64,000 nucleotides of DNA from Luzula sylvatica (lineage: Eukaryota; Streptophyta; Magnoliopsida; Poales; Juncaceae). Location of the stretch: the NCBI GenBank assembly GCA_946800325.1, contig OX326957.1:52447798-52511797 (forward strand), written 5' to 3'. The stretch's first letter is position 1; each line of letters opens with the position of its first letter. A program made the translations under genes and the position numbers. Under the pieces are notes generated by a model that worked only from the letters and a program-made list of their open reading frames with translations, ran no database searches and had not been told where the DNA came from. Positions 12,206 to 22,825 of this stretch are shown in pieces.

Positions 12206-12541
12206 CGCTCCGTGCTCCAGATTCATCTTCAGAAAACTTAACATATGTTTCCTATTTCTAGAGGACTTGTTAATTATCTAGTTGCCTAAAACAAGCTTTT
12301 GGTTATCCCTATTATTGGAAAGGCATCAAAAAAGTTGTTTATTTGAACATACAAACCAGAAAATCAAGCAAACATTGTAATTTTGACTAGCTAATGGTTC
12401 AAGCTAGTAATACTTCAACTTCTCGGTTTATTTTTCCTTGGAGGTTGCCCAAATTGCCTCACCTCTAGTTTCTTTCAAATTGACTCAAAACTAAATTACA
12501 CAACCTCAATTCAAACTGCCTGTTTCATCGTATCAAAGTTT

Positions 12542-12543
<2 letters not shown>

Positions 12544-12630
<87 letters not shown>
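12544..12630. repeat. (TA)n microsatellite in the CHX copy 2 promoter
   Basis: About 43 TA units lying 75-160 bp upstream of the ATG of CHX copy 2. At the equivalent place upstream of copy 1 (around 7357-7372) there are only three or four TA units followed by CATGAACATAAATT. Confidence 0.97.
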
Positions 12631-12631
<1 letters not shown>

Positions 12632-12704
12632 CATGAATTAAAACTACCTATTTGATCCTTTTCTCAATTCCAAGTTTCTTGGGGAAAGAAATTAAGTGCT
12701 GATC

Positions 12705-15700
12705 ATGGGTAGCCATCAAGATATGGCTTGCTATTCAAATTGGATGCATAATGTTTCCTTGATTGGGAATTGCATTTTGAAAAGGGGTTCTCTCAACTCA
12801 ACTATTCTGGGATTATTAACCGAGAAAGATGGTGGTGACTCTGGATTGAAGGGAGTATTGTACTCTTTCTTGCCTCATCTCTTGGTTGTGGTGGTTCTTG
12901 TTGTTCTTGTATCTCGTACTCTTCATTGGTCGTTTCGATTCATCAAACAACCACTTAGTGTCTGCCAAATCATGGTCCGAAAACTACCCCTAAAATATCT
13001 AAAAATATAAAAATCAAATATTTAATTTTTGTAAAATATGTTACAGACTGGTCTTATTCTCTTCTCGTTTGTACCAAAAGGTATCGGCAAACATGGCGAA
13101 ATATCCCTGCAACCTGCAAATCGCAGAGTCGATCACGTAATTGGAATGATTGGTGTAGTATTCAATATATTCATTGTCGGGGTGAAGCTCGATCCCATGA
13201 CAATGTTCAAACTTGGAAATAAAAAACCAATCATCATTGGTTTAGGTAGCTTGTTTATACCTTTTGTAGCGGGGCTCGTGTTATATTCCTTCAAGTACAA
13301 AGAACTCGGGTTTTCTGGTCGAGACGAGAATAAGCTCGTTGCTGCCATTTTGGCCCCGCTTTCGGCGACTCTTCCCATTGGCATATACGAGATCCTTGCT
13401 GAGTTGGATCTTCTGAACAGTGAACTTGGTCGCTTGGCATTATCTTCTTCGATGTTTCAATCTGGTTTCGGGTTTCTGTGTATCTATGTTTACATTGTGA
13501 TGAAACAAGGCCAAAAAAATATTATTCGTGGATTCATGGCCTTGTTCGGTTACATACCTCTTCTCATCTTCACAGCTTTTGTGTTTAGGCCCTATGCACT
13601 CTGGATTGTTCGTACTACACCCGGCAATGCTCGTGTTAGGTATTTTTTTCTTACACTGAAATTCAGATAATATACAGTGGGGCAGGTCCGACCCCAGCTA
13701 TAGGTCCAAGAGGTTCGGACTTCGGATTTGAAATTTAGGGGGTCCAAAATTTTCGAAAAACACGATATATCCAGTTAAAAATGAGTATAATTACAAAGAA
13801 ATTGTTCAAGATCATAAAAGCTCTTGTGGCTCGTTGGTAAAACAATTATCTCTCTTGAATCTATTGAGAAAAATTTAGAGTCTCACCCAATAAACTAGAC
13901 AATCAATTGTGATAAAATATATTAATTTTTTTTCAAATTGTATACGGGATCCACTTCCAAAGTAGGTCTCGGGTCATTGAAAACCTGGGACCGGACCTGT
14001 AGTGGGGCAATACATAATAGACACCATTATTAAAAGGGAAACATATTTGGCCCCCCAAACTCATCCCAAACCCCTTGATGATGTGGCAAATATAGACTAG
14101 ATGGGTTGATTAGCCTTTCTAATGACTCAATTTAAAAGTTGCTTTTATTGTTTATATTAGCTCGTACCTTAATTAATATGATATGGTATTCATGTATTAA
14201 TGTTAATAAAATATTTTTTTATTAAATGGAGAAGTGACTTATGATTAATTGTCATATGCAATTAATTACTTGAGTTATGGAATCATTGAATTATAAGATA
14301 CTATTTTATAAAATATTAATTATATTTTAAGTTTTTTCGCCCATACATGGTGGGCAAATACATAACTAACAACATAATAATTCATTAATTTGTTATTTAT
14401 TATTATAATAATGATCTATTTATTATATTCTAAGTATTTTTCAATTATTGATGGAGTTATATGTTCTTATGTTAATTGAAATTGAAATATTGTTTAAAAA
14501 TGTTTGATGATTTTAAAATAACAAAATGTTACTTAAGAGTGGTTTGATAAATTAAACATCGATATTGAAGGGTATTTTAGTCCAGAAAATATATATGATA
14601 AAATTAAGTTTGCTCAATGTATATTCTTTTAGAATTAATCAGATCTTTCGATGTTTTAACATGGATCAGGGACGTGCATATCTTTACGATAACTCTTGCA
14701 GTATTTATGTTGGCGTTGTATAGTGATATATGCGGTTTCTTTTCATTCACCGATGGCCCGCTACTTTTGGGTTTCGCCATTCCTCACGGGCCGCCATTAG
14801 GGACATCATTGATTGAGCGAGTGGATTTAGTGGTTTCAGAACTCCTCGTCCCGATCAGTTTCATGCACCAGGGGGTTTACATGGACTGGTCGATGGTCCG
14901 GCAGAATCTTAGCGTTGTATTATGGATCGGATTCCTCGTGTTACTCACGTTCGTAACTAAAATGATGGCCAACGTAGCTCTCGCTTTGTACTGCAAGATG
15001 ACTGTTAAGGAAGGGCTCTTAATGGGCTTAATCATGAATTTTAGAGGCCTCCCAGACATGTTTATTTACATCAACCTGATAAACCTGCAAGTAAGCAAAA
15101 TTTCCCAAATTATTGTTTCAACTTTAACTCTCTATGGATTTAATTAATATTAATAATAATAATACTTTTTGTTAACAGTTAATGAATAATGAAACATTCA
15201 GTGTATTGGTCTTGTCGAATATGATGATAACTGGAATATGTGCACCGTTGGTCTCGACTTACTACAAACCGTTTTTAGTAAGAAATAAAAAAACGGTTCA
15301 GACAGTACAAAAAGCACGATTTCATAGCGAGCTCAGCATAATGGCCTGCTTCTTTGACGACAAGCCGGTTCAGGCTATGCTTGATTTCCTCGAATCAACG
15401 TCCTTAATGGAGACCGATAAACACACATGCATATACAGTCTACACATTGTCGAATTACAAGGTAGTCTCGCGTCCAACCTTATCTACCATCGCAATGAGA
15501 AGGCCAATATCAGCACACTACAAATGGACCCTGTCCATAACCACTTCATATCAATGGAAGAGGTAACAATTTATATTTTATAATACGTCAAACAATTCAA
15601 TAAAAAAAATTGCGTATGTATTCTAATGAATTTGTTTGCAGAAGGACGAAACAAAAGTGAGCGTTATTCCAGTCACTTCAGTTGCTCCCATCAATACCAT

Positions 15701-16367
15701 GCATCATGATATTTGCTCGATAATTCTCCAGAAAAATATTTCATTTGTAATAATTCCCTATCCAAAGAAAAACAGCATTGCCGATTTGGAGGCCACGAAT
15801 ACGCATGACCTTCTTCCCTTGGTTCTTGAAAACGCGCAATGCTCGGTGGGGATACTGGTGTACCACGGCACAACGAGGATTATGGGAAATTCATCATGGG
15901 GGTACAATGTATGTGTCGTTTTCTGGGGCGGACCGGATGACCGAGAGGCAATTGCCATTGCATCCCGTATGGCATGCCACCCGAGTGTCCACCTCAGCGT
16001 ATTTCGTTTCCACAAATTAACGTCGACAACGGATCGAAAGTGCAATAATTATGATGCTTATCAAAAAGTATGTGACGACCAAGTGATTAAGGAGTTGACA
16101 GTAGCGAATGAAGGGAACGGCCGAGTAAACGTTATTGAGATTTGTGTCGGGAATGCGGATCAGCTCATTTCGACGATGCGTGATATAGAAAATAACCGGT
16201 ATGATTTATTAATTGTTGGCCGGACGCAGAATTGTATGTCGATGTTTGGCAAGGGTTGGGAGAAATGGACAGAATCACCGGAACTCGGAGTGATCGGAGA
16301 CTTGGTCACCTCAGATATGTCGAACATATCAGATGTGCTTATCGTACAACAACATATCGCAAAATAG
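12705..16367 (+). CDS. Cation/H+ exchanger of the CHX family (CPA2), tandem copy 2
   Basis: Paralogue of the gene at 7450-10239. Five exons: 12705-12974, 13047-13639, 14670-15090, 15179-15562, 15642-16367; 797 aa. Exons 2, 3 and 4 have exactly the same lengths as in copy 1 (593, 421, 384 nt), and all phases agree. Same plan: short N-terminus, hydrophobic core to about residue 460, soluble regulatory tail (MACFFDDKPVQAMLDFLE, WGGPDDREAIAIA, LLIVGRTQNCMSMFG). The same core positions are altered: GVKLDP (Lys ~137) and Gln-Ser (~228-229) where classical CHX proteins have Asn-Asp. The Thr before the LP motif kept in copy 1 is Ala here. Intron 2 is 1030 bp against 126 bp in copy 1, because transposon sequence was inserted. 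The open frame looks intact and under constraint. Function in transport is inferred from family only. Confidence 0.92.
13683..13999. mobile_element. hAT-type MITE inside intron 2 of CHX copy 2
   Basis: Inverted ends CAGGTCCGACCCC and GGACCGGACCTG bound a 317-bp segment. It is flanked by 8-bp sequences CAGTGGGG (13675-13682) and TAGTGGGG (14000-14007), a target-site duplication with one mismatch, as expected for hAT elements. The rest of the expanded intron (14000-14600) includes a second MITE-like start (GGGAAACATATTTGGCCCCC at about 14036). Confidence 0.7.
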
Positions 16368-17343
16368 ATCAAATCAGTCATATTTTGCTTTTTTGTAGAA
16401 AAAAGAAATGTAGGTTTTTAGTTCTTCAACTGTTAATTTTCTTAATTTACTTCCTTTTCACTATTTTATTTTGTTCATTTGTTCCCCTCAATTATTTCTA
16501 TTTAGTCATTCCATTTCATCAGTTAAGTGATCATGTGGTTTAGTGCACGGTGATGTGTCAATAACATTGACATGAAATATTAATTAAGATTAATAAAATG
16601 AACACAATAATGCTCCCTTTAATTTTCTCATGTCCTTTCACCTGTTTTTTTTTTCCATCTCACTCGATAGCAAAATAATGTACAGATGATTTACGCACGT
16701 AATTTATTCAAATCTATGAAATTTCACGGGTGCCGCTCTCATCACAATTATTTCAATTATTAAATTATGATATGTAAAAAAACTTGAACCATTAATTAAT
16801 CATTCATTTCAATTATTAAAACATTCTTTGAAAGTCACAAATCACTTTGAATTAATGAAATCGGAGTGAGCGTATTATTCGGCCCGGGACTAACAACCAT
16901 ACTAATAACAATTACTAAATATTTATAAAATATTATAAAATATTATGAAATAATAGATATTGATTCTTATAACATTAAAAAAAACATAAATATAAAGAAC
17001 CTAAAAGTATTTGTATTATGTAAAATTTAAAAATATGTAAAACTAAAAATATGTAACTAAAAAATATGTAAATCTAAATATGCAACCAAAAAATATTTAT
17101 ACATTGAAACTATACATGTTGGTCAATTGAATTCTGCTTTAATTGAAAAAACGAAGTTGAATTCCGCTTTTGCTGCCATGCTAGAATTTGGGTTCTCGGT
17201 TTTACAATGAAGCGAGAACTCAGATCCCTGTTTTACAAAATGCCTCTGGTTCTTCTCCGAGAGCAAGAGTTTATTTTTTTATTTTGTCAGGAAATTCGGA
17301 ATGAAAGCGAGAGTTTAGAACTTCGAAGAGAAGAGAGGAAAAA
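16368..17343. other. Intergenic, AT-rich, no gene recognised
   Basis: The first ~190 bp are the duplicated CHX 3' flank. An open frame at 17207-17446 overlaps the next gene's first exon in another frame and is not supported. The last ~150 bp are presumably the promoter and 5' UTR of the gene at 17344. Confidence 0.55.
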
Positions 17344-18556
17344 ATGGGAGCCTCGGAATCCCTTCTCTCCAAACAATCTCCAGCGCAGCGATCGCAAGTA
17401 TTCTCTCCAATTACTTCTTGGTATTTCGACAACTCGCGTTCTTTAAATTCGTCACCGTAATTGTGTTTTTGATCTTTTAAATGCAGTTTGTAGACGAGAT
17501 CACCACAGTATCAGAGAGAATCGAAGGAATTGACCCGTTAGTCGAAAGAATCCGAACCATAAAGATCGTAATCTCCATTCTTAATTTGCATTCCATAATT
17601 TCACGAGCTTGCTATAATTCCATAATTTGAATTTCTTATGTTTTCAATTGCTAATATGTAAGAAGAAGAAGAAAGTTATGGCCTTTTCAGATTTATTCAT
17701 ATATACTGTATTTTATTTATCAGGCAACACCGTTGTTGAAAAACCCACCTCAGTCTGAGAGCAGTTTAACTGATATCCTCTTGAAGAAACCTTCTTCTTC
17801 TTCTGTCTCTGGTACGGAATTTTTTTCAACGAAATTGGTATATATGTTGATGCTTAAATCTCAATTAAGCTCTCAAATCGCCTCAATTAACCTGAATTAA
17901 GCATCAATTACGCAATTAAACAACTAATCTTCATTGTCGAGGCAAATTTGTATTCCCATTAACGTACATCCCGAAATCATTTACTAGGTACGCTGAATCC
18001 AAATGTCTTCTTGGAGCTTTTCTCAATATATCGTGAATGGCAAGAACAACAAACCAAGAATATTGGCGAGAAACAAGTAAGATACTTAATTTTTTACTTC
18101 AATTTGATACTTATAAAAATCCCAATTTTGCAATTCGTTACTAAAATGACAATTTAGGAAGAAATAGAGAACAAGATAGATACCGTAGATGCATTGGCTG
18201 CTAAACTTCTCCAAAGATTTACCTACTCTGTTTCCGCCATGAAATCTACTTCCCAAAACCTGGCCCAAGGTACGTCAATCAAGAAAATATTTTTCTTTTA
18301 TGTTTGTAGGGGTATACATGATATATGAAATTGCGCTTTATTTCTTTGTTGTCGTGCAGTGCACCAGTTGCAAGTGGAAGTAGGGGAGTTAAAAGGAAGG
18401 CTAAATGAAGTGATAAGCAATTGCGATGCGCTTTGTAAGAGAATTTCTTCTCAAGGCCCAGAAGAACTTCGATTTTCGACGCCTCTATTTTCATCAAGCA
18501 GTGCTAAGGAAAAGGATGTAATAGATAATAGTCCTTCTTTCCAAAACAAACAATAA
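17344..18556 (+). CDS. Conserved plant coiled-coil protein of unknown function, 206 aa
   Basis: Six exons: 17344-17397, 17487-17567, 17724-17811, 17988-18076, 18158-18269, 18360-18556; 206 aa with all phases consistent. The start is MGASESLLSKQSP. Residues ~19-45 (FVDEITTVSERIEGIDPLV) and ~115-175 (EEIENKIDTVDALAAKLLQR, LQVEVGELKGRLNEVISN) are heptad-like and should form coiled coils. Between them is SSLTDILLKKPSSSS and a WQEQQTK segment. A Ser-rich tail follows. I recall similar uncharacterised plant proteins but cannot name the family. The length and repeated helices would fit a small subunit of a tethering or BLOC/BORC-like complex, but this is speculation. No signal peptide or membrane segment is seen. 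Confidence 0.8.
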
Positions 18557-18788
18557 AGCTCGCAGTTTGATTCTTCATTTTGTTTTTTCTTGGTTGCATT
18601 TTAGCTTTTTTTTTGGTAAATTTTATGTTTTGCTTTTTATTATTCTTTGTATAGACTTGATGGATAAAACGTACTATCCCACTAGATACTTTGTTACGAT
18701 GTTTGGTTGATATGTTTATTTATTTCGACACGATTTAAATAAATACAAGTTTCAAGACATTTTATATTTTTAAAACTAATATATTTAT

Positions 18789-19133
18789 CAATGTTTTAAA
18801 TAGCGTGTAGCGGCACGCAGCGTTTCTGACATTTGATTTAGCGGTTAGCGTTAGCGGGCGATATAGCGTCGCTTCACCATCGCAGCGGAGTTTAATCAAA
18901 ATTATTATTTTTATAATACTAAATATGCATATAAATATAATTTAGCGGCCCAATATTATAAACAAAATTATATCAAATGCTTATTTATATCAACCTCACA
19001 AACTAACATAAATTAAAAATTCATCTCTAAGAAAATTATATTATTATTATTATTACTTTTATTTTTATTTTATTATCATGTTGTTTGTAATTATAATAAT
19101 ACTAATAATAGTTGGTGTTGATCTTATTCTTCC

Positions 19134-19193
<60 letters not shown>

Positions 19194-19523
19194 TAATTAT
19201 TATTATTATTATTTAATAACAATAATTATTATTGTATAATAATAATATTAATTATTATTATTTAATACACATAATAATAATAACAATAATAATAATTATT
19301 ATTATCATTATTATTTATTATTACTATTATTTAATAACAATTATTATTATTGTGTAATGATAATAATGATTATTATTATTGTTATTATTATTTAATAACA
19401 ATATCAATAATAATAATAATAATAATAATTATTATTATTATTATTATTCGTACTATTACTATTATTATTTTATTATATTTTTATTATTACTATTGTTATT
19501 ATTAGATTTAACATTATTATGAT

Positions 19524-19593
<70 letters not shown>

Positions 19594-19773
19594 GCACGCT
19601 ATAGCGCCGCTACGGCCGCTATATTTGAACGCTTCATGCTATAGCAGTCCGCTATAGCGTTGCAGCGGAACAAAATGCTACAGAGCTAAATTCCGAAACG
19701 ATGCAGCATTTACCTCCTAAAATCCGCTATAGCACGCTATAGCGCCGCTGAAGCGCCGTTATTTAAAACACTG
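18789..19773. mobile_element. hAT-like non-autonomous element, CARTGTTTTAAATARCG ends
   Basis: The left end CAATGTTTTAAATAGCG and the right end (reverse complement CAGTGTTTTAAATAACG) are inverted repeats. Both sides carry the identical 8-bp duplication ATATTTAT (18781-18788 and 19774-19781). Subterminal regions are made of GCTATAGCG, GCGGCGCTA and similar palindromic words. The middle, 19130-19590, is almost entirely AAT/ATT repeats. No transposase is present. Length 985 bp. Confidence 0.82.
19138..19592. repeat. (AAT)n / (ATT)n microsatellite block
   Basis: Alternating runs of AAT and ATT fill most of this stretch, with pure runs near 19138-19190 and 19528-19592. It lies inside the hAT-like element and may be self-complementary. 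Confidence 0.9.
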
Positions 19774-20676
19774 ATATTTATACTAAATTAGTATTAAACA
19801 AATATCTAGAATAATATAAATATCTATCAAAATAATTATTCTGATTATAAAAATAATAATATGGGAAACATTAGCATCTTGAAGAAAATTTTGTAAAGAG
19901 AAGCAAGGAAAGAATATCACGAAATAGCATCATGAGCTATTAATTATGAGAGAAGCAAGGAAATAACATCACCAAAAAGCATGTAAATAATTTGCTAATA
20001 ATTGTTAGAATCTTCTTTCACATCGACTTTTAAATAACAATAAAATAACTTTCGACAATAAATACTTCAGCATTTCCATGTACGCTATGTTGATAGTTAC
20101 GATTATTAGCCCATCTATTATATCGATTGGTAATTAGTAATTCATCCATATTATATCGATTGGTATTAGTAATTACTAAAATTTAAAAAAAAAATACACC
20201 AAATCAATATCATATATAATATATATAATTTCGAGTATAAAAATATAGCATGAAATTTGTTATCGAAAAAAAAAATTCAAGCATAAAAATATTTTGGAAA
20301 AAAAGTAGCATGAATTTGAAACAATGTGGCTGCATTCTAAGTAGTTTCAAAAATGAAATGAAATTGATATCTTGTTTGTAAAGATAAGATTTGATATGCA
20401 ACTATTGTTACTATTAAATTAGTAATGATATATTGATGGCAATTAAATTACCTTTTTTCAAGTTGCAAAATAGAAACTAACAAAACACCACAAAATATAT
20501 TTCATCTCAAAAGTAACAGAAGGATGTTATTTCTCAATTTGAACATGTTATTTATTCATAGACGATAGTCAATTGCGTGCACGTCCAAAACTCCAAGTCA
20601 TATTACAGATCTTAAGCAGTACTCAGGAGGCCCGGTAAAAACAAAGGCTCGCAAAACATAGAAAGTAATTTGAAAT

Positions 20677-21292
20677 TCAGCCGGTTCGCAGGATGATGTG
20701 GACCCCACTGTCAGTGTCCACAATGTCGCTGATCTCGCCAATTGGGAGTGCGAATGAAGCATCTTCAAATGGCTTCTGCATCTGCCTCCTCTTAAATTTT
20801 CCTACAATCCAAGATAACAAAAGAAGATTCAAATTATATGCACAATGGACCTTTAATCAAATTGATTGACAATTCTAATCATGTCCTATAGTTAGATCTT
20901 GATCCTAAATATGATCTATCTAGCAAGTACAAGACGAATCTCAGAATCCTAGGACACGATTACTGTTCAAGATAATGCTTAACCCCCAAATTCTTCAATG
21001 TAATCACGAAAAACAAGCAATATAAGGGAAATCGAGCAAGGGTTTCAATGGTAATACCTAGATCGCCTCCACGCATGGCGGAGCTGCAGTCGGAATGGAT
21101 AGCGGCAACCTCCGCAAATTGGAGGCGTCCGGCAAGGATATCCTCCTTGAGAAGTTGTAAGCGGGAGACAGCCGCTTCACGGGTGGTGACGGAGATGATA
21201 CTGCCGTCAGGGTCCTTCCAAGAAGCTTTGCGCCGAGATCCTTGGTGCTTGATCAGTATGTGTGAAGCTCTCACCTCCTCCGCCGCCTCCAT
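20677..21292 (-). CDS. PIN1: Peptidyl-prolyl cis-trans isomerase, Pin1-type parvulin
   Basis: Isomerises phospho-Ser/Thr-Pro bonds; plant Pin1 proteins consist of the catalytic domain alone, without a WW domain. Two exons on the minus strand, 21292-21058 and 20801-20677; 119 aa, exactly the usual plant length. The phosphate-binding loop [16 protein letters not shown] is intact, as are the catalytic Cys in [13 protein letters not shown] and the proline pocket [13 protein letters not shown] with Gln, Met and Phe. [13 protein letters not shown] ends the protein. Odd point: the normally near-invariant G-x-F-[GS]-R-G-Q-M reads GKFKRRQM here, so three positions beside the active site are basic. The change begins at the exon 2 border but no other acceptor keeps the frame. 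Divergently arranged with ATP synthase e. Confidence 0.94.
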
Positions 21293-21729
21293 TCTTTTCT
21301 CCGGATAGTTAGATTGTCAGTGTCTTATTCATTGGTTTATATTTCACGCCCGATAAAATCCGAGAATCCAATTGTCGGGTCTTCAGAAAAACGAGAATTC
21401 AATTCTCTGGCTTCATAGAAAACCCGTCGAATGAATTGTCGGGTTTTTAACGTTGACCTGTTAAATTGCTGATCCGGTTTTCATTTACCAAACCCGATTT
21501 ATCCAAGATTTTGTATACTGGTTTTAAATAACCCGTAATTTGAAATGTCGAGTTTAATAGTAAATCGATTACGGATTGTGGTGAAAACCGGGATCCTATA
21601 TTTGGGTTTGTTATTATTACTTGATGAGAGGTCGTCCAGGTCCAGCCAGTCCAGTGCCTAGGGTTTTTCTTCGACTCAGAAATCTTCTCTCTCCAAAATC
21701 TAAATTCAAGGTTTCTTGTGAGAGAAAAT
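21293..21729. promoter_or_regulatory. Divergent intergenic region between PIN1 and ATP synthase e
   Basis: 437 bp serving both genes. A telo-box in reverse (TAGGGTTT, 21659-21666) lies about 65 bp upstream of the ATP synthase e ATG. Between 21361 and 21450 a short imperfect repeat of about 31-33 bp (GAATCCAATTGTCGGGT and variants) occurs three times. No other gene is seen; the open frame at 21621-21890 overlaps the real exon in another frame. Confidence 0.55.
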
Positions 21730-22394
21730 ATGGCGGCGATTCCTGGTCCTTACTCTGGCGTCAGCACCCTTGCTTTTGTAAGCTTCTTCCTCTTTCTCTC
21801 TTTCATTGTGTTTTTTTTCTAGATCTATATCGTGATGCCCTTTTGTATGCTTCTGATTTGTATCTATTGGTGCGATTGATTGATTTATAGGTGGCTCGTG
21901 CATCGGCCTTGGCCTTTGGAGTAGTTTATGGAAGCGTCAAGCTTTCTATTTTAAAGGTACGTTAGATCTGAATTTGTCTTTTATTTCTTTTGTTATCTTT
22001 ATGTTTCATTCTGGTTTAATAATATCCTAATAGTTTTTCCATGAGATCGGTTGATATTTTAGTACCGAAAGAAATTGTTATTATGATGATTTGATCTGGT
22101 TTATGATGTTTAAATGTGGATTTGTTTTAATCTGGTGTGGTCTGAATCGCTCTCAATTTCTAGGGCCAAAAATGAATTCATCTTCAATAGTGAAATTAAG
22201 ATCAAAATTTGCCCCTGAAAAGAATTGAGAATTTAAGCAATTATACAAAACTGTAGACAATTTCATGTGCTTAAATAGAAGATAATATTACCATTTAGAT
22301 TTTGCGTTAAGTAAATGTTGTGAATTAATCAATTTTTCTTTTGATCCAGTCACAGGCCAAGTCTCATAAGAAGGCTGAGGCAGCTCATCACTAA
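21730..22394 (+). CDS. Mitochondrial F1Fo ATP synthase subunit e
   Basis: Small membrane subunit of the Fo part of mitochondrial ATP synthase, involved in dimerisation of the complex in the inner membrane. Three exons: 21730-21777, 21891-21956, 22350-22394, giving 52 aa. The sequence is MAAIPGPYSGVSTLAF, then VARASALAFGVVYGSVKLS, then a Lys/His-rich tail KSHKKAEAAHH. It matches the plant ATP synthase small subunit e family in length and order. One membrane helix spans about residues 12-33 and contains a GxxxG-like AFGVVYG patch used for dimer contacts. The gene is too small to be called from a single open frame and only appears when introns are removed. Confidence 0.9.
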
Positions 22395-22825
22395 AGGGGA
22401 TAAAATTCAAGCCTTTATTTTTGCATCACAATGTTTTTAATTCATAATTTTCTCTTGTAACGAAACAAATTTAGTTTTTTTTGGTATAATAATTCTCTGT
22501 TGAGGTGAGAAAATCTGGAAATAGGATTCTGAATGATTTGTAATCCCAACTCCTAATTTGCCCTTTTCATGTTCAAAATTCGTTGAATTGTCTTCCCTGA
22601 TTATTGCTTTTCATTGAAATTTTATTTCGATTATTTATTTATATTCAAAATTTTATCCTCGTTGAAAAATATTCCACCAATTAGCTCAAACCATAAATAA
22701 TGCAATAAAAGAAGAAACAAACAAACATATTGATACCAATAATACGAGCTCACAAAATTTTGAATTTGGAGTTTCATCATATCCAACAAAAAAATGAAAA
22801 TAGGGGAGTTCTTATTTATAGAAGG
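22395..22825. other. Convergent 3' intergenic region, nothing else seen
   Basis: 431 bp between the stop codons of ATP synthase e and AP2S. AT-rich, with no open frame or repeat of note; it presumably holds both 3' UTRs and polyadenylation signals. Confidence 0.7.

Larger units (their letters stand above)
10240..12704. other. Intergenic between the CHX copies: repeats, no gene
   Basis: The first ~260 bp are similar to the 3' flank of copy 2 (16420-16560), so the duplicated unit includes 3' sequence. The rest holds decayed foldback MITE material (about 10480-10735 and 11395-11600, with GGGGGCAAA and GTCACGTCACCGTGCCAC patches), microsatellites and a transposon subterminal array, listed separately. 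From about 12320 it is the promoter of CHX copy 2. A patch near 11140-11220 (GTAGCG, GCGGCGCTAC) resembles the interior of the hAT-like element at 18789-19773. Confidence 0.6.
18557..20676. other. Intergenic, mostly transposon and AT repeats
   Basis: Contains the hAT-like element at 18789-19773. The stretch 19774-20676 is AT-rich with no recognised gene; a small open frame at 20210-20401 (minus) is low complexity. The last ~100 bp are probably the 3' UTR of the Pin1 gene. Confidence 0.6.

Noticed and set aside
13815..13935. tRNA-like A box (GTGGCTCGTTGGTAAAAC) inside the CHX intron MITE
   Set aside because: No convincing B box or poly(A) tail; better explained as interior of the hAT MITE.
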